Assembly: GCF_046271865.1 (NCBI RefSeq) | Contig: NZ_CP176580.1 | Span: 1,178,001-1,242,000 of the forward strand | Origin: Nitrincola salilacus | GTDB taxonomy: Bacteria; Pseudomonadota; Gammaproteobacteria; Pseudomonadales; Balneatricaceae | DNA length: 64,000 nt | Direction: 5' to 3' | In this document: positions 8,122 through 16,762 of the stretch, one piece after another | How positions within the stretch are numbered: position 1 is the first letter of the stretch | Layout of the letters: the number at the start of each line of letters is the position of its first letter | Made by a program: the position numbers and the translations under genes | The notes under the pieces: generated by a model | What the model saw: the letters and a program-made list of their open reading frames with translations, nothing else | Told to the model about the DNA's origin: nothing | Databases searched by the model: none

Positions 8122-9021
8122 AACCAGCAGAAACTCGATCAGAGCTTTTTGTGCATGCAGGCGGTTTTCCGCTTCATCAAAAGCCACGCAGCGGGGATCA
8201 TCCATCATGGAGGCGCTGACCTCTTCGCCACGATGTGCCGGCAGGCAGTGCATGAACAGTGCATCGCTATTAGCCAGATCCATCAGTTCGGGTGTCACCT
8301 GGTAGCCGGTAAACGCGCGCAGGCGTTCCCGCTGCTCCTCCTCCTGCCCCATTGATGCCCAGACATCCGTAACCACCAGATCACTGCCGGTGACTGCTTC
8401 CTGTGGGTTTTCGAGTACGGTGACTCTACCGTCGCTGGCCGCAACAATGTCGGCATCCGGCTCAAAACCTTTCGGACAGGCCACGCGCAGTTTGAAATCG
8501 AACTGTTCTGCGGCATTGATGTAAGAGTTGCACATATTATTGCCATCGCCGATCCAGACAACGGTCTTGCCCTGAATGCTGCCGCGCTTCTCGTGCCAGG
8601 TCTGCATATCCGCCAGCAATTGACAGGGGTGGAAACTGTCGGTCAGCGCGTTGATCACCGGTACGCGGGAGTTGTTGGCAAAGGTCTCGACAGACTCATG
8701 GCTGAAGGTTCGAATCATGACAATGTCGACCATGCTGGAGATCACGCGTGCCGTATCTTCGACCGGTTCACCGCGCCCTAGCTGAGTGTCACGCGAAGAG
8801 AGGAACATGGCATGGCCACCGAACTGAGCCATACCGGCCTCAAAGGATACACGGGTTCGGGTGGACGCTTTCTCAAATATCATCGCCATGACACGGTTTT
8901 TCAGCGGCTCATAAAGTTCGCCACGATTGCGCATCTGCTTGAGTTCAATGGCGCGAGCGATCAGGGTGCTCAGCTCATCGGATGTCAGATCCTTCAGGGT
9001 CAGAAAATGTCTTATAGTCAT
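8116..9021 (-). CDS. argF: Ornithine carbamoyltransferase
   Basis: It forms citrulline from ornithine and carbamoyl phosphate in arginine synthesis. The 301-residue product contains the carbamoyl-phosphate site STRTR (53-57), HPCQ (131-134), and HCLPAHRGEE near residue 265, all intact. The frame extends to a TTG at 9054, but the ATG at 9021 gives the usual family length. A hairpin (9029-9049) sits eight bases upstream of that ATG and may affect translation. argD lies 77 bp upstream on the same strand, so argD-argF is probably one operon. Confidence 0.93.
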   Translation of the reverse strand: MTIRHFLTLKDLTSDELSTLIARAIELKQMRNRGELYEPLKNRVMAMIFEKASTRTRVSFEAGMAQFGGHAMFLSSRDTQLGRGEPVEDTARVISSMVDIVMIRTFSHESVETFANNSRVPVINALTDSFHPCQLLADMQTWHEKRGSIQGKTVVWIGDGNNMCNSYINAAEQFDFKLRVACPKGFEPDADIVAASDGRVTVLENPQEAVTGSDLVVTDVWASMGQEEEQRERLRAFTGYQVTPELMDLANSDALFMHCLPAHRGEEVSASMMDDPRCVAFDEAENRLHAQKALIEFLLVP

Positions 9022-9028
9022 AAACTCT

Positions 9029-9049
9029 GCCGACAGCTTGGCTGTCGGC
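9029..9049 (-). promoter_or_regulatory. Hairpin in the argD-argF spacer
   Basis: A perfect 9-bp stem (GCCGACAGC / GCTGTCGGC) with a 3-base loop ends eight bases before the argF ATG. It would sit over the argF ribosome-binding region. No T-run follows on the minus strand, so it looks like a translational or stability element rather than a terminator. Confidence 0.6.
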
Positions 9050-9097
9050 TCCAACAGTCAGGTTTTTGAAATACTGCTCTGCTTCAGTTGTTCTTGA

Positions 9098-10291
9098 TCA
9101 ACTGTCGCGCTCATCACCGGCATAAACGCGGATCAGCTGCGAAATCGTGTGGATCATCAGATCGGCTTCTGCCTGCGTCATGATCAGTGGTGGCAGAAGA
9201 CGGATAACCTTGCCACCACCTGTGATGTTAAGCAATATGCCTTTCACCTTAGCCAGTACGGCAAGTTCGGTGCCGGCTTCGGTCAGTTCTATGCCGATCA
9301 TCAGCCCTTTACCGCGAATTTCACGGACATAAGGTGTGTTGGCCAGCTCAATGTGGAAGCCATCCAGAATATACTGCCCGAGAGAAGCTGCATGGGTCAG
9401 CAGCGAATCCTTTTCAATTGTATCGATCACAGCCAGGGCCGCAGCACATGCAAGCGGGTTGCCGCCGTAGGTGGAGCCATGATTGCCGGGGCCGAACAGA
9501 CTGGCCGCAGCGCCTTTAGCAAGGCAGGCACCAATGGGCATGCCGTTGCCGAGGCCTTTTGCTGTGGTGACAACGTCCGGCATGATCGATGTATGCTGGT
9601 AAGCAAAATACTGCCCGGTACGACCATTACCTGTCTGGACCTCATCCAGCATCAGCAGCCAGCCTTTGTCATCACAGATCTTGCGCAGTGCTTCCAGATA
9701 ACCGGGAGCTGACATATGAATGCCACCTTCGCCCTGGATCGGCTCAACCAGAATCGCAGCTACGTCGTTGTTATGACGTGCTATCTGTTCAATGGCGTCC
9801 AGATCATTGAAGGGTGCCCGAACAAAGCCACTGACCAGAGGCTCAAAGCCAGCCTGAATAGATCTGTTGCCTGTAGCGCTCAAGGTAGCCAGAGTGCGGC
9901 CGTGGAAAGAGTTCTCCATGACAATGATGGCCGGTTTGTCGATCCCTTTGGTGTGGCCATGCTTGCGTGCCAGTTTGATCGCCGCTTCATTGGCTTCGGC
10001 ACCGGAGTTGCAGAAAAAGACATTGTCCATGCCAGACACGTTAGTCAGCTTTTCGGCCAGTTGCTGCTGCAGAGGGATAGTATAGATGTTGGAGCAGTGA
10101 ATCAGCTTACCAGCCTGGTCGCAGATCGCTTGCGTGACGGCAGGGTGAGCGTGACCAAGCCCAGTGACAGCAATACCGCTCAGCGCATCCAGATATTTGT
10201 GTCCATCCGTATCGTGGATCCAGACACCCTTACCGTGATCGAATGCGACCGAGAGCCGGTTATAAGTATTCATCAGTGGCTGCATGGCCAT
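9098..10291 (-). CDS. argD: Acetylornithine aminotransferase
   Basis: This PLP enzyme transfers the amino group from glutamate to N-acetylglutamate semialdehyde. The 397-residue product is a class III aminotransferase: FFCNSGAEANEAAIKLARK near 92-110, SFHGRT, EPIQGEGG, the LLMLDEVQTGNGRTG cofactor block and the PLP lysine in TTAKGLGNGMPIG. The ATG at 10291 has an AGGGAG ribosome site. It is divergent from grxD and upstream of argF. Its leader contains a small stem followed by five T residues (10315-10335) that resembles an attenuator. Confidence 0.92.
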   Translation of the reverse strand: MAMQPLMNTYNRLSVAFDHGKGVWIHDTDGHKYLDALSGIAVTGLGHAHPAVTQAICDQAGKLIHCSNIYTIPLQQQLAEKLTNVSGMDNVFFCNSGAEANEAAIKLARKHGHTKGIDKPAIIVMENSFHGRTLATLSATGNRSIQAGFEPLVSGFVRAPFNDLDAIEQIARHNNDVAAILVEPIQGEGGIHMSAPGYLEALRKICDDKGWLLMLDEVQTGNGRTGQYFAYQHTSIMPDVVTTAKGLGNGMPIGACLAKGAAASLFGPGNHGSTYGGNPLACAAALAVIDTIEKDSLLTHAASLGQYILDGFHIELANTPYVREIRGKGLMIGIELTEAGTELAVLAKVKGILLNITGGGKVIRLLPPLIMTQAEADLMIHTISQLIRVYAGDERDS

Positions 10292-10623
10292 GTTTTTACT
10301 CTCCCTGCAAACGCAAAAAGGCAGCCAAGGCTGCCAGACAGAGGAACATTCTATTGTCTGGACTGTTTTTAATCAATTATAACCATAAGATTAAACCGGA
10401 CATGGTTGAAATGTAAATTTCTGGCGCCATAGTATGTCTAAGGATCTATTCGAGATGTTCTGAGGTGAGCCTGTCACAGGGCAGTTGCCAGATTAATAAT
10501 GCTAACTATGTTTAACAGCAATCTGAGCAAAACAGTTACCTGAGCAAAACTGTCGGATATGGTATACTTCATAGGTTCCCCGGCCGGGAGCCGAGGCTAA
10601 CATGACTGATGAAAGGTGCTTAA
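10292..10623. other. Divergent argD/grxD intergenic region
   Basis: This 332-bp spacer contains the argD leader hairpin, two near-identical words CTGAGCAAAAC(A/T)GT at about 10525-10555, and a likely extended -10 for grxD (TGGTATACT ending at 10568). No convincing ArgR box (TGAAT-N4-ATTCA) was found. Confidence 0.5.
10315..10335 (-). terminator. Attenuator-like hairpin in the argD leader
   Basis: On the minus strand GGCAGCC-TT-GGCTGCC is followed directly by TTTTT, 24 bases before the argD ATG. The stem is short (about 6 bp usable), so termination would be weak. No leader peptide was recognised. Confidence 0.4.
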
Positions 10624-10962
10624 ATGAGTGTTGTTGATACTATCAAGGAGCAGATTGGCGAGAACCCGATACTGCTTTACATGAAAGGTACGCCTCGCTT
10701 CCCGCAGTGTGGTTTTTCTGCTCGTGCGACTGAAGCGATCATGGCTTGTGGCGAGCGTTTTGCGTTTGTGAATATTCTGGAGCATCCGGACATTCGTGCC
10801 GAGCTGCCAAAATATGCCAATTGGCCCACCTTCCCGCAACTCTGGGTAAACGGTGAGTTGGTAGGCGGATGCGACATCATCAGCGAAATGAGCGAAAGCG
10901 GTGAGCTGGAAACTCTGATCAAGGCTGCCGTTCAGGCAACAGCTGATAAGCCAGCAGAGTGA
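10624..10962 (+). CDS. grxD: Monothiol glutaredoxin, Grx4 type
   Basis: Monothiol glutaredoxins of this type bind a [2Fe-2S] cluster with glutathione and deliver or sense Fe-S clusters in the cytosol. The 112-residue protein carries the defining CGFS site at 29-32, the preceding conserved K-G-T-P (21-24), WPTFPQLWVNGELVGGCDI and the downstream acidic region. Length and motifs are full. The start ATG follows AAAGGTG. It stands alone on the plus strand, 118 bp before a peroxiredoxin gene, so a shared thiol/oxidative-stress unit is possible. Confidence 0.93.
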   Translation: MSVVDTIKEQIGENPILLYMKGTPRFPQCGFSARATEAIMACGERFAFVNILEHPDIRAELPKYANWPTFPQLWVNGELVGGCDIISEMSESGELETLIKAAVQATADKPAE

Positions 10963-11080
10963 TCTGATACTTCAACACCCAGCCAGGCATATGCATGCAG
11001 GGCTGGGTGTTCTTATTTTGCTGAAGTTTTTTGGCAAAACTTTCTAAACCCTGAAAATCATTAATTATGGAGAAATGAAA

Positions 11081-11683
11081 ATGGGAGTACTTGTTGGTAA
11101 GCAAGCACCAGATTTTACTGCTGCGGCGGTTCTGGGCGATGGTTCCATTGTTGATACCTTCAATCTGAAACAGGAAACTGAAGGTCGTTATTCTCTGGTG
11201 TTTTTCTACCCACTGGATTTCACCTTTGTTTGCCCGTCCGAGCTGATCGCACTGGATCACCGTATGGATGCATTCAAAGAGCGTGGTGTGGAAGTGATCG
11301 GGGTCTCTATCGATTCGCAGTTCACTCACAACGCATGGCGTAACACCCCTGTTAACCAGGGTGGTATCGGTCCAGTCAAATACACACTGGTTGCCGACGT
11401 CAAACATGAAATCTGCAAAGCATATGATGTTGAAGCAGAAGCCGGTGTTGCTTTCCGTGGCGCCTTCCTGATCGACGACAAAGGCGTTGTGCGTGCACAG
11501 ATCGTCAACGACCTGCCACTGGGTCGTAACATTGACGAGCTGGTGCGTCTGGTTGATGCGCTGCAGTTCCATGAAGAGCACGGCGAAGTCTGCCCAGCTG
11601 GCTGGAATAAAGGCGACCAGGGCATGGACGCATCACCTGTAGGTGTTGCCAAGTACCTGTCTGAGTCTGCTGACAAGCTGTAA
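11081..11683 (+). CDS. Typical 2-Cys peroxiredoxin
   Basis: This thiol peroxidase reduces hydrogen peroxide and organic hydroperoxides. The 200-residue product has the peroxidatic Cys51 in FTFVCPSEL and the resolving Cys171 in EVCPAGW, the spacing of the AhpC/Prx1 group. An ATG at 11075 is also in frame, but the GGAG site at about 11066-11069 is better spaced for 11081. A strong terminator follows. The reductant (AhpF, thioredoxin) is not in the window. Confidence 0.92.
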   Translation: MGVLVGKQAPDFTAAAVLGDGSIVDTFNLKQETEGRYSLVFFYPLDFTFVCPSELIALDHRMDAFKERGVEVIGVSIDSQFTHNAWRNTPVNQGGIGPVKYTLVADVKHEICKAYDVEAEAGVAFRGAFLIDDKGVVRAQIVNDLPLGRNIDELVRLVDALQFHEEHGEVCPAGWNKGDQGMDASPVGVAKYLSESADKL

Positions 11684-11700
11684 CAGCCTGTCGACTGAAC

Positions 11701-11733
11701 AAAAAAAACCGCTGCAAGACAGCGGTTTTTTTT
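11701..11733 (+). terminator. Intrinsic terminator after the peroxiredoxin gene
   Basis: ACCGCTG-caaga-CAGCGGT is followed by eight T residues and preceded by an A-run, so it could work in both directions. Confidence 0.9.
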
Positions 11734-11891
11734 GTCCGGAACTTATACTTTTATCAACCACGCGCTACATAGCATCCCAGTCAGGATAAATATGTGAGAA
11801 AAATTCTCATGCCTCTGATGGAAATGTGGCATCTTTATCAAGGCTGACGTAATAAAATACGGCTTCCGGATAATTTCACCAGTAACCTATT

Positions 11892-12797
11892 ATGTACACA
11901 GCTCCTAATACTGCGCTTGGCGTCGCATTGAATGTGATTGCGTCAGTGTTCTTCGCGTTGATGTTTGCCTATACCGCCCTGCTCACGGCGCTGGGAGGTG
12001 AGGAGATCTATGGCTGGCGTATATTTCTGACCTTCCCCTGTCTGACGCTGTTTATTCTGCTCAGAGGCTACTGGCCGCAGGTAGTCAGTATTTATCAACG
12101 CCTGTATCGCGAGCGTTATTTCTGGGCCACCCGGTTGGTATCCTCATTTTTGTTGGGTGTGCAGTTGTGGCTATTCATGTGGGCACCGGTTAATGGCTAT
12201 GGCTTGGCGGTCTCGCTCGGTTATTTTATTCTGCCCATCACCATGGTGATCATCGGGCGCATCGCCTTCAATGATCGCATGTCACGCTTTCAGCAACTGG
12301 CCTGCTTTTTTGCGGTGTTGGGTATTCTGAATCAGCTGGCGCTCTCTCAAACTCTGACCTGGCCGACGCTGGTCGTGTGTCTGGGTTACCCGGGATACTT
12401 CTGGCTACGGCGTAAAACAGACACGAACAATATTGGTGGCCTGTGGGTCGATATGGCGCTGAGCCTGCCGGTGAGTCTGTTTTTTATCATCCAGGGCGGT
12501 CAGGTGGTCTCTGAGCTGGACAGCAGCCTGCATCTGCTGTGGCTGGTGTTGGGGTTGGGTTTGATCAGTGCACTGGCGCTGGCTTTTCAGGCGCTGTCGG
12601 CCCCGCATTTAAATCTGAGCCTGTTTGGGTTGTTGATATATGTCGAGCCTGTGTTGCTGTTGTTGGTGGCTTTTTTGTTAGGCGAAGCTATAACGCCTGC
12701 CGAATGGCCGACCTATATCGCCATCTGGTTGGCTGTGCTGGTGTTGATCCTTGAAGGGGTACGCGGTTTACGAAAGCAGCAGAAGCTGCTTAAGTAA
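11892..12797 (+). CDS. RarD-type EamA permease
   Basis: The protein is a 301-residue inner-membrane transporter of the drug/metabolite superfamily with about ten predicted membrane helices. The first spans about residues 8-30 and the last about 275-292, before a basic tail (RGLRKQQKLLK). The overall plan and the block LWLFMWAPVNGYGLAVSLGYFILPI resemble RarD (chloramphenicol-sensitivity protein). The substrate is unknown for the family. No clear ribosome site precedes the ATG at 11892. Confidence 0.8.
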   Translation: MYTAPNTALGVALNVIASVFFALMFAYTALLTALGGEEIYGWRIFLTFPCLTLFILLRGYWPQVVSIYQRLYRERYFWATRLVSSFLLGVQLWLFMWAPVNGYGLAVSLGYFILPITMVIIGRIAFNDRMSRFQQLACFFAVLGILNQLALSQTLTWPTLVVCLGYPGYFWLRRKTDTNNIGGLWVDMALSLPVSLFFIIQGGQVVSELDSSLHLLWLVLGLGLISALALAFQALSAPHLNLSLFGLLIYVEPVLLLLVAFLLGEAITPAEWPTYIAIWLAVLVLILEGVRGLRKQQKLLK

Positions 12798-12848
12798 AGC
12801 TACAGGTGGCCATATTCAGGAATAAGGTCACCAAACCACTTTCTTTGT

Positions 12849-13742
12849 TTACTTTTGCGTGCAGTGCAAAAGATGGGCGTTTTCATGCATAACGTCACTT
12901 ATCCATTCGGCAACAATATTCACATGGGGTAATTTTCGTGATGTGGCATTTTTAATGAGCCATATCTCTGAGTCTAAAAAGTCTTCCTCTTCAAACACTC
13001 GTCTCAGTCCCGAAGACTCTGCAATGAATTTTGGTAAAGCTGATATGCCGATTCCAGATTTTACTGCTTGCAGTTGAGTGTTGAAGTTGCCTGCGCGTAT
13101 ATAGGGTTTAGGATTTTTCGGGCGATCTTCCATGAATTGAGCCAAGGGTAAATAGGACAGCTCGGTATCCCAGGAAATGATCCGATGACCTGCCAGGCCA
13201 GCTGTCTGAGTGGGCATACCCATTTCCTTTATATAATCCGTTGCAGCGTAAAGCCCCTGAGATATGTGGCCTAACTTTTGAACGGTATAATCACCATGTG
13301 ACGGACGGCTGAGGCGTACCAACAGATCAGCATCCCCTCGTGTTAGCCTGGATGATCGGACATCGGCTAATATCTCCAGCTGTATATTTGGGTACTTTTG
13401 AGCAAGGTGCTTCAGGCGAGGTATTATCAGGTACTGACCTAACAGCTCCGGCAATGCTATACGCACGACACCGGATATTTCATCTTTCTTGAGTGTTGCA
13501 TTTCTCTCCAGTCGCATTAAGTGTGCTTCTGCCTGTTCTGCTAAAGGCAACAGGCTCAGGCCGGACTCATTCAGTTCATATCCTTCTTTGGAGTGTATGA
13601 ATAGCTCGGATCCAATATCTTGTTCGAGCTCGCTGACTCGTCTGGAAACTGTCGAAGGGCTCACACGTAGAACTTTCGCCGATTCGGTCAGGCTTCCGGT
13701 TCGTGCGACGGATAAGAAATATCTAAGATCATCCCATTTCAT
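12849..13742 (-). CDS. LysR-family regulator
   Basis: This is a 297-residue regulator with an N-terminal winged helix-turn-helix (about 1-60, with LTESAKVLRVSPSTVSRRVSELE) and a substrate-binding-like effector domain. The effector is not recognisable. The frame extends upstream to 13874 but would then run into the divergent gene; the ATG at 13742 begins with the family-typical MKWDDLRYFL and has GGAAAG just ahead. It is divergent from a quinone oxidoreductase gene across 106 bp holding a perfect inverted repeat, so it probably regulates that gene. Confidence 0.88.
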   Translation of the reverse strand: MKWDDLRYFLSVARTGSLTESAKVLRVSPSTVSRRVSELEQDIGSELFIHSKEGYELNESGLSLLPLAEQAEAHLMRLERNATLKKDEISGVVRIALPELLGQYLIIPRLKHLAQKYPNIQLEILADVRSSRLTRGDADLLVRLSRPSHGDYTVQKLGHISQGLYAATDYIKEMGMPTQTAGLAGHRIISWDTELSYLPLAQFMEDRPKNPKPYIRAGNFNTQLQAVKSGIGISALPKFIAESSGLRRVFEEEDFLDSEIWLIKNATSRKLPHVNIVAEWISDVMHENAHLLHCTQK

Positions 13743-13797
13743 ATCTTTCCAGATTTGAAATCCTGTTTTTGAAATTTGTCTGTTTTCAGTTCGATTG

Positions 13798-13813
13798 TCA
13801 CTCGATAGAGTGA
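13798..13813. promoter_or_regulatory. Inverted repeat in the LysR/oxidoreductase divergent promoter
   Basis: TCACTC-GATA-GAGTGA is a perfect 6-bp inverted repeat centred 43 bp from the oxidoreductase start. It is a candidate operator for the divergent LysR regulator, although it does not match the T-N11-A rule exactly. Confidence 0.5.
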
Positions 13814-13848
13814 ATTGATGTCTAACAGCCAATATCTGGGAATTTATT

Positions 13849-14841
13849 ATGTCAGTCAAGTCGTGCGCATACATGTTTGAGAGGTTCGGGGGCCCGGATG
13901 TTCTTCAGTGGAAAGAGGTTGAGCTGCCAGAACCGGGTAACGGACAGGTTCTGCTACGCCACGAAGCGATCGGGGTAAACTACATCGATATTTATCACAG
14001 AACAGGTACATTCGCTGCGCCGCTGTCACTACCCAGTGGGCTGGGTATAGAGGGGGCGGGTATAATTGAGGCTGTCGGTGCTGATGTGTCAGGTCTCTCG
14101 GTAGGTGATCGCGTCGCTTATGTGGGAGGCCCTCCTGGTGCTTACTCGACTTCACGGTTACTTCCCGCCGCACGCGTTGTGAAAATTCCTGATGCAGTTC
14201 GAAGTGATATTGCGGCAGCGCTGATTTTTAAGGGTTTGACGGCAGAATATCTGATCACTCGGTGCTATTCGGTAAAGGCCGGAGATACTGTGTTGTTTCA
14301 TGCTGTTGCTGGAGGTGTGGGTCAAATTGCTTGCCAGTGGTTGAGCCATATCGGTGCCAATGTAATCGGTACTGTCAGTACTGAAGATAAAGCCAGAATA
14401 GCGAAGGAAAATGGCTGCCATCATGTCATCAACTACAGTCAAGAAAGCTTTGTCGAACGGGTTCGTGAAATCACGGGTGGCAAAGGTGCAGACGTTGTCT
14501 ATGACTCTGTGGGGCAGGATACTTTTATGGGCTCTCTTGACTGCGTGAAAGTAAGGGGGACATTGGTGAGTTTCGGTGCAGCATCGGGACCCGCCCCCGC
14601 GCTTGATGTATCTTTGCTGGGCGCCAAAGGCTCCATTTTCCTTACACGGCCATCCATTGCTCACTACACTGCCGTACGAAAGGAGCTGGAAGCCGGTGCT
14701 GCTGCGGTATTTGACAAGATTGAGAAAGGCATAATCAGGACCGATAATATCAGTCGCTACTCACTCAAAGAAGCAGCGCAGGCCCACATGGACCTTGAGT
14801 CTCGCAAGACTTCAGGGGCTCTGATACTGATACCCGAATGA
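13849..14841 (+). CDS. NAD(P)H:quinone oxidoreductase, MDR family
   Basis: This is a 330-residue zinc-independent medium-chain dehydrogenase/reductase of the Qor type. The N-terminal GroES-like domain includes GVNYIDIYHRTGTF, and the Rossmann part contains HAVAGGVGQIACQWL, where A-x-x-G-x-x-[GA] binds NADPH. QorA enzymes reduce quinones by one or two electrons, but close relatives act on other enones, so the substrate is open. It is divergent from a LysR gene that likely controls it and convergent with rnt. Confidence 0.85.
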   Translation: MSVKSCAYMFERFGGPDVLQWKEVELPEPGNGQVLLRHEAIGVNYIDIYHRTGTFAAPLSLPSGLGIEGAGIIEAVGADVSGLSVGDRVAYVGGPPGAYSTSRLLPAARVVKIPDAVRSDIAAALIFKGLTAEYLITRCYSVKAGDTVLFHAVAGGVGQIACQWLSHIGANVIGTVSTEDKARIAKENGCHHVINYSQESFVERVREITGGKGADVVYDSVGQDTFMGSLDCVKVRGTLVSFGAASGPAPALDVSLLGAKGSIFLTRPSIAHYTAVRKELEAGAAAVFDKIEKGIIRTDNISRYSLKEAAQAHMDLESRKTSGALILIPE

Positions 14842-14901
14842 GGAGGCAGTTGGTTTATAGCCCCGAAGTGCACAAGCCGCAGCTGCTCGCCGTTGTCTTG
14901 A

Positions 14902-15549
14902 TCAGTCTCGCGTTTGCAAGACCAGATCCCACCCGCCCAGGTCTTTCCAGCGATTAACAATCAGGCAGAAGAGTTCAGCTGTTTTCAGTGTATCATAGAG
15001 TGCTGAATGGGCCAGTTTGTTGTCGAATTCGATACCAGCGACGTCGCAGGCCTTGGCCAAAACGGTCTGTCCGAATGCCAGACCAGCCAGCGTGGCGGTG
15101 TCAAAGGTGGAGAAGGGATGAAAGGGGTTGCGTTTGATCTGGCAGCGCTCGGTTGCCCGATTGACAAAGCCATGATCGAATGAGGCGTTATGGCCGACCA
15201 GTACGGCGCGCTTGCAGCCGTTGGACTTGATTGCTTTGCGGATCGGCTTGAAAATGGACTCCAGTGCGGTGGCTTCGTCGATCGCATTGCGCGCAGGGTC
15301 ATCAGGATTGATGCCGGTGAATGCGAGTGCTGATGGTTCCAGGTTAGCACCGGGAAATGGTTTGATATTGGCGCTGTAGCTCTGGTCGACCAGAAGATAG
15401 CCTGTCTCATCCATGGTCAGGGTGACGGCGGCAATTTCAAGCAGAGCATCGGTAGTGGCGTTGAAACCGGCGGTTTCGACATCAACAACGACAGGGAGAT
15501 AACCGCGAAAGCGGTCGGCCATCAGGCTAAATCCGTCTGTGGGAGTCAA
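14902..15549 (-). CDS. rnt: Ribonuclease T
   Basis: RNase T trims the 3' ends of tRNAs and other stable RNAs. The 215-residue product has the DEDDh set: DVETAGF near residue 23, HNASFD near 121, and H-S-A-L-Y-D near 181. The downstream KRNPFHPFSTFDTATLAGLA block is typical of Rnt. The start appears to be TTG at 15549, because AAGGA lies ten bases ahead and the resulting N terminus matches E. coli Rnt in length; the next ATG (15522) has only a weak site. Confidence 0.92.
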   Translation of the reverse strand: MTPTDGFSLMADRFRGYLPVVVDVETAGFNATTDALLEIAAVTLTMDETGYLLVDQSYSANIKPFPGANLEPSALAFTGINPDDPARNAIDEATALESIFKPIRKAIKSNGCKRAVLVGHNASFDHGFVNRATERCQIKRNPFHPFSTFDTATLAGLAFGQTVLAKACDVAGIEFDNKLAHSALYDTLKTAELFCLIVNRWKDLGGWDLVLQTRD

Positions 15550-15728
15550 ACGTAATCCTTAAAAAGCAGGTGAAAGAGTGGCCAATATTGTAACAGTTGC
15601 CGGGCGGCATTCAAAACCGGATCTAAAGGATTTGGCGGTTCGGCCGATAGTTCGTGGATAGTTCAATGGATGGCTCAAGAGTTTCCAGGGCTGTGATTGC
15701 CAAGGCTGTGAGTATAAGTGCGCATACT

Positions 15729-16589
15729 ATGACGAAACTGTGGTTCTTCCGGTTAATGGCTGGTGCGACTCTTCTGTCTTTTCAGGCGGCGGGTGCTGCC
15801 ACTTTCCGTGCGCCCATTGATGATACCCGCTGGGAGATAGAAGTGTCTCACTTCGAGTGCCGGATGATGCATCAGATTCCCGCATTCGGTTATGCCATAT
15901 TTGAGCACGAAGCGGGTGAAACGCTGAATTTCAATCTGGTACCCACCCAGCAGCAACAGATTGAAGGTACCGTGAGACTGATCGCCGAGGCGCCTGCCTG
16001 GCAGCCTGGAATTGCACCGGAAATGCTTGGCGAGATGTCTGTGCAGTCGGGCCGTGTTCGGATCAATGGTGCTGGTGCAACACAGATGATGTCGGCGCTT
16101 TACCGGGGGATGAGCCCAACTTTCAGTGGTCAGAACTGGTATCAGTCGGCCCAGCCGGTCAGTGTGGGTATCTCATCAGTCAACTTCAAATCGGCCTACA
16201 GTGACTATATGGACTGTGTGGCTCAGCTGTTGCCGGTCAACTATCGACAGATTGCCCGGACCGCCGTGCTGTTTCCATCTGCTCAGATCATGTTGTCAGA
16301 TGCCACCAGAGATCGTCTGGATCTGATTGTGCAGTATGTTCAGCATGATGATACGGTCACTACCATCTATGTGGATGGTCATAGTGATAATGTCGGCAGG
16401 CGCCTGCTGAACCGCGATCTGTCCAAACGACGTGCAGAAGAGGTCACCAATTACCTGTTGCAGCAGGGTATTGATGAATCTATGATCATTACCCGTTATC
16501 ATGGTGAGCGTTATCCGGTCGTGGCAAATAATACGCCGGACAACAGGACCAGAAATCGACGTGTTACCATACGCCTTGAGCGTGAATAG
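15729..16589 (+). CDS. motY: Sodium-type flagellar motor protein MotY
   Basis: MotY is a periplasmic T-ring component that holds PomA/B-type stators around the polar flagellar motor. From the ATG at 15729 the 286-residue protein starts with a signal peptide (about residues 1-22, cleaved after AGAA). Its N-terminal MotY domain contains FRAPIDDTRWEIEVSHFECRM, and residues about 165-285 form an OmpA-like peptidoglycan-binding domain with DGHSDNVG and NRDLSKRRAEEV. Earlier in-frame starts at 15654 and 15666 would spoil the signal peptide. No other flagellar genes are nearby, as is usual for motY. Confidence 0.85.
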   Translation: MTKLWFFRLMAGATLLSFQAAGAATFRAPIDDTRWEIEVSHFECRMMHQIPAFGYAIFEHEAGETLNFNLVPTQQQQIEGTVRLIAEAPAWQPGIAPEMLGEMSVQSGRVRINGAGATQMMSALYRGMSPTFSGQNWYQSAQPVSVGISSVNFKSAYSDYMDCVAQLLPVNYRQIARTAVLFPSAQIMLSDATRDRLDLIVQYVQHDDTVTTIYVDGHSDNVGRRLLNRDLSKRRAEEVTNYLLQQGIDESMIITRYHGERYPVVANNTPDNRTRNRRVTIRLERE

Positions 16590-16637
16590 AAGCGTGTTTG
16601 CGTGCTTTCTGTTAAAATTCCCGACTTGTTTGTCGTA

Positions 16638-16697
16638 AATCAGTATTAGCAATCAGTATTAGCAATCAGTATTAAACAATCAGTATTAAACAATCAG
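16638..16697. repeat. Tandem repeat in the argG leader
   Basis: Two 13-bp units (AATCAGTATTAGC) are followed by two 14-bp units (AATCAGTATTAAAC) and a partial AATCAG. The array ends 65 bp before the argG ATG and lies downstream of a possible -10 (TAAAAT at about 16612-16617). Confidence 0.9.
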
Positions 16698-16762
16698 AGT
16701 TTAGTAACTCAGACGACCGGCTCCCGGACAGGTTAGCCGGTTTCAGTGATCTGGAGCATTCT

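Noticed and set aside
13743..13848. Exact T-N11-A LysR box
   Set aside because: The inverted repeat TCACTC-GATA-GAGTGA does not place T and A at the required distance, so only a general operator is claimed.
16590..16762. ArgR operator upstream of argG
   Set aside because: No pair of TGAAT-N4-ATTCA half sites was found; the AATCAG words belong to the tandem repeat.
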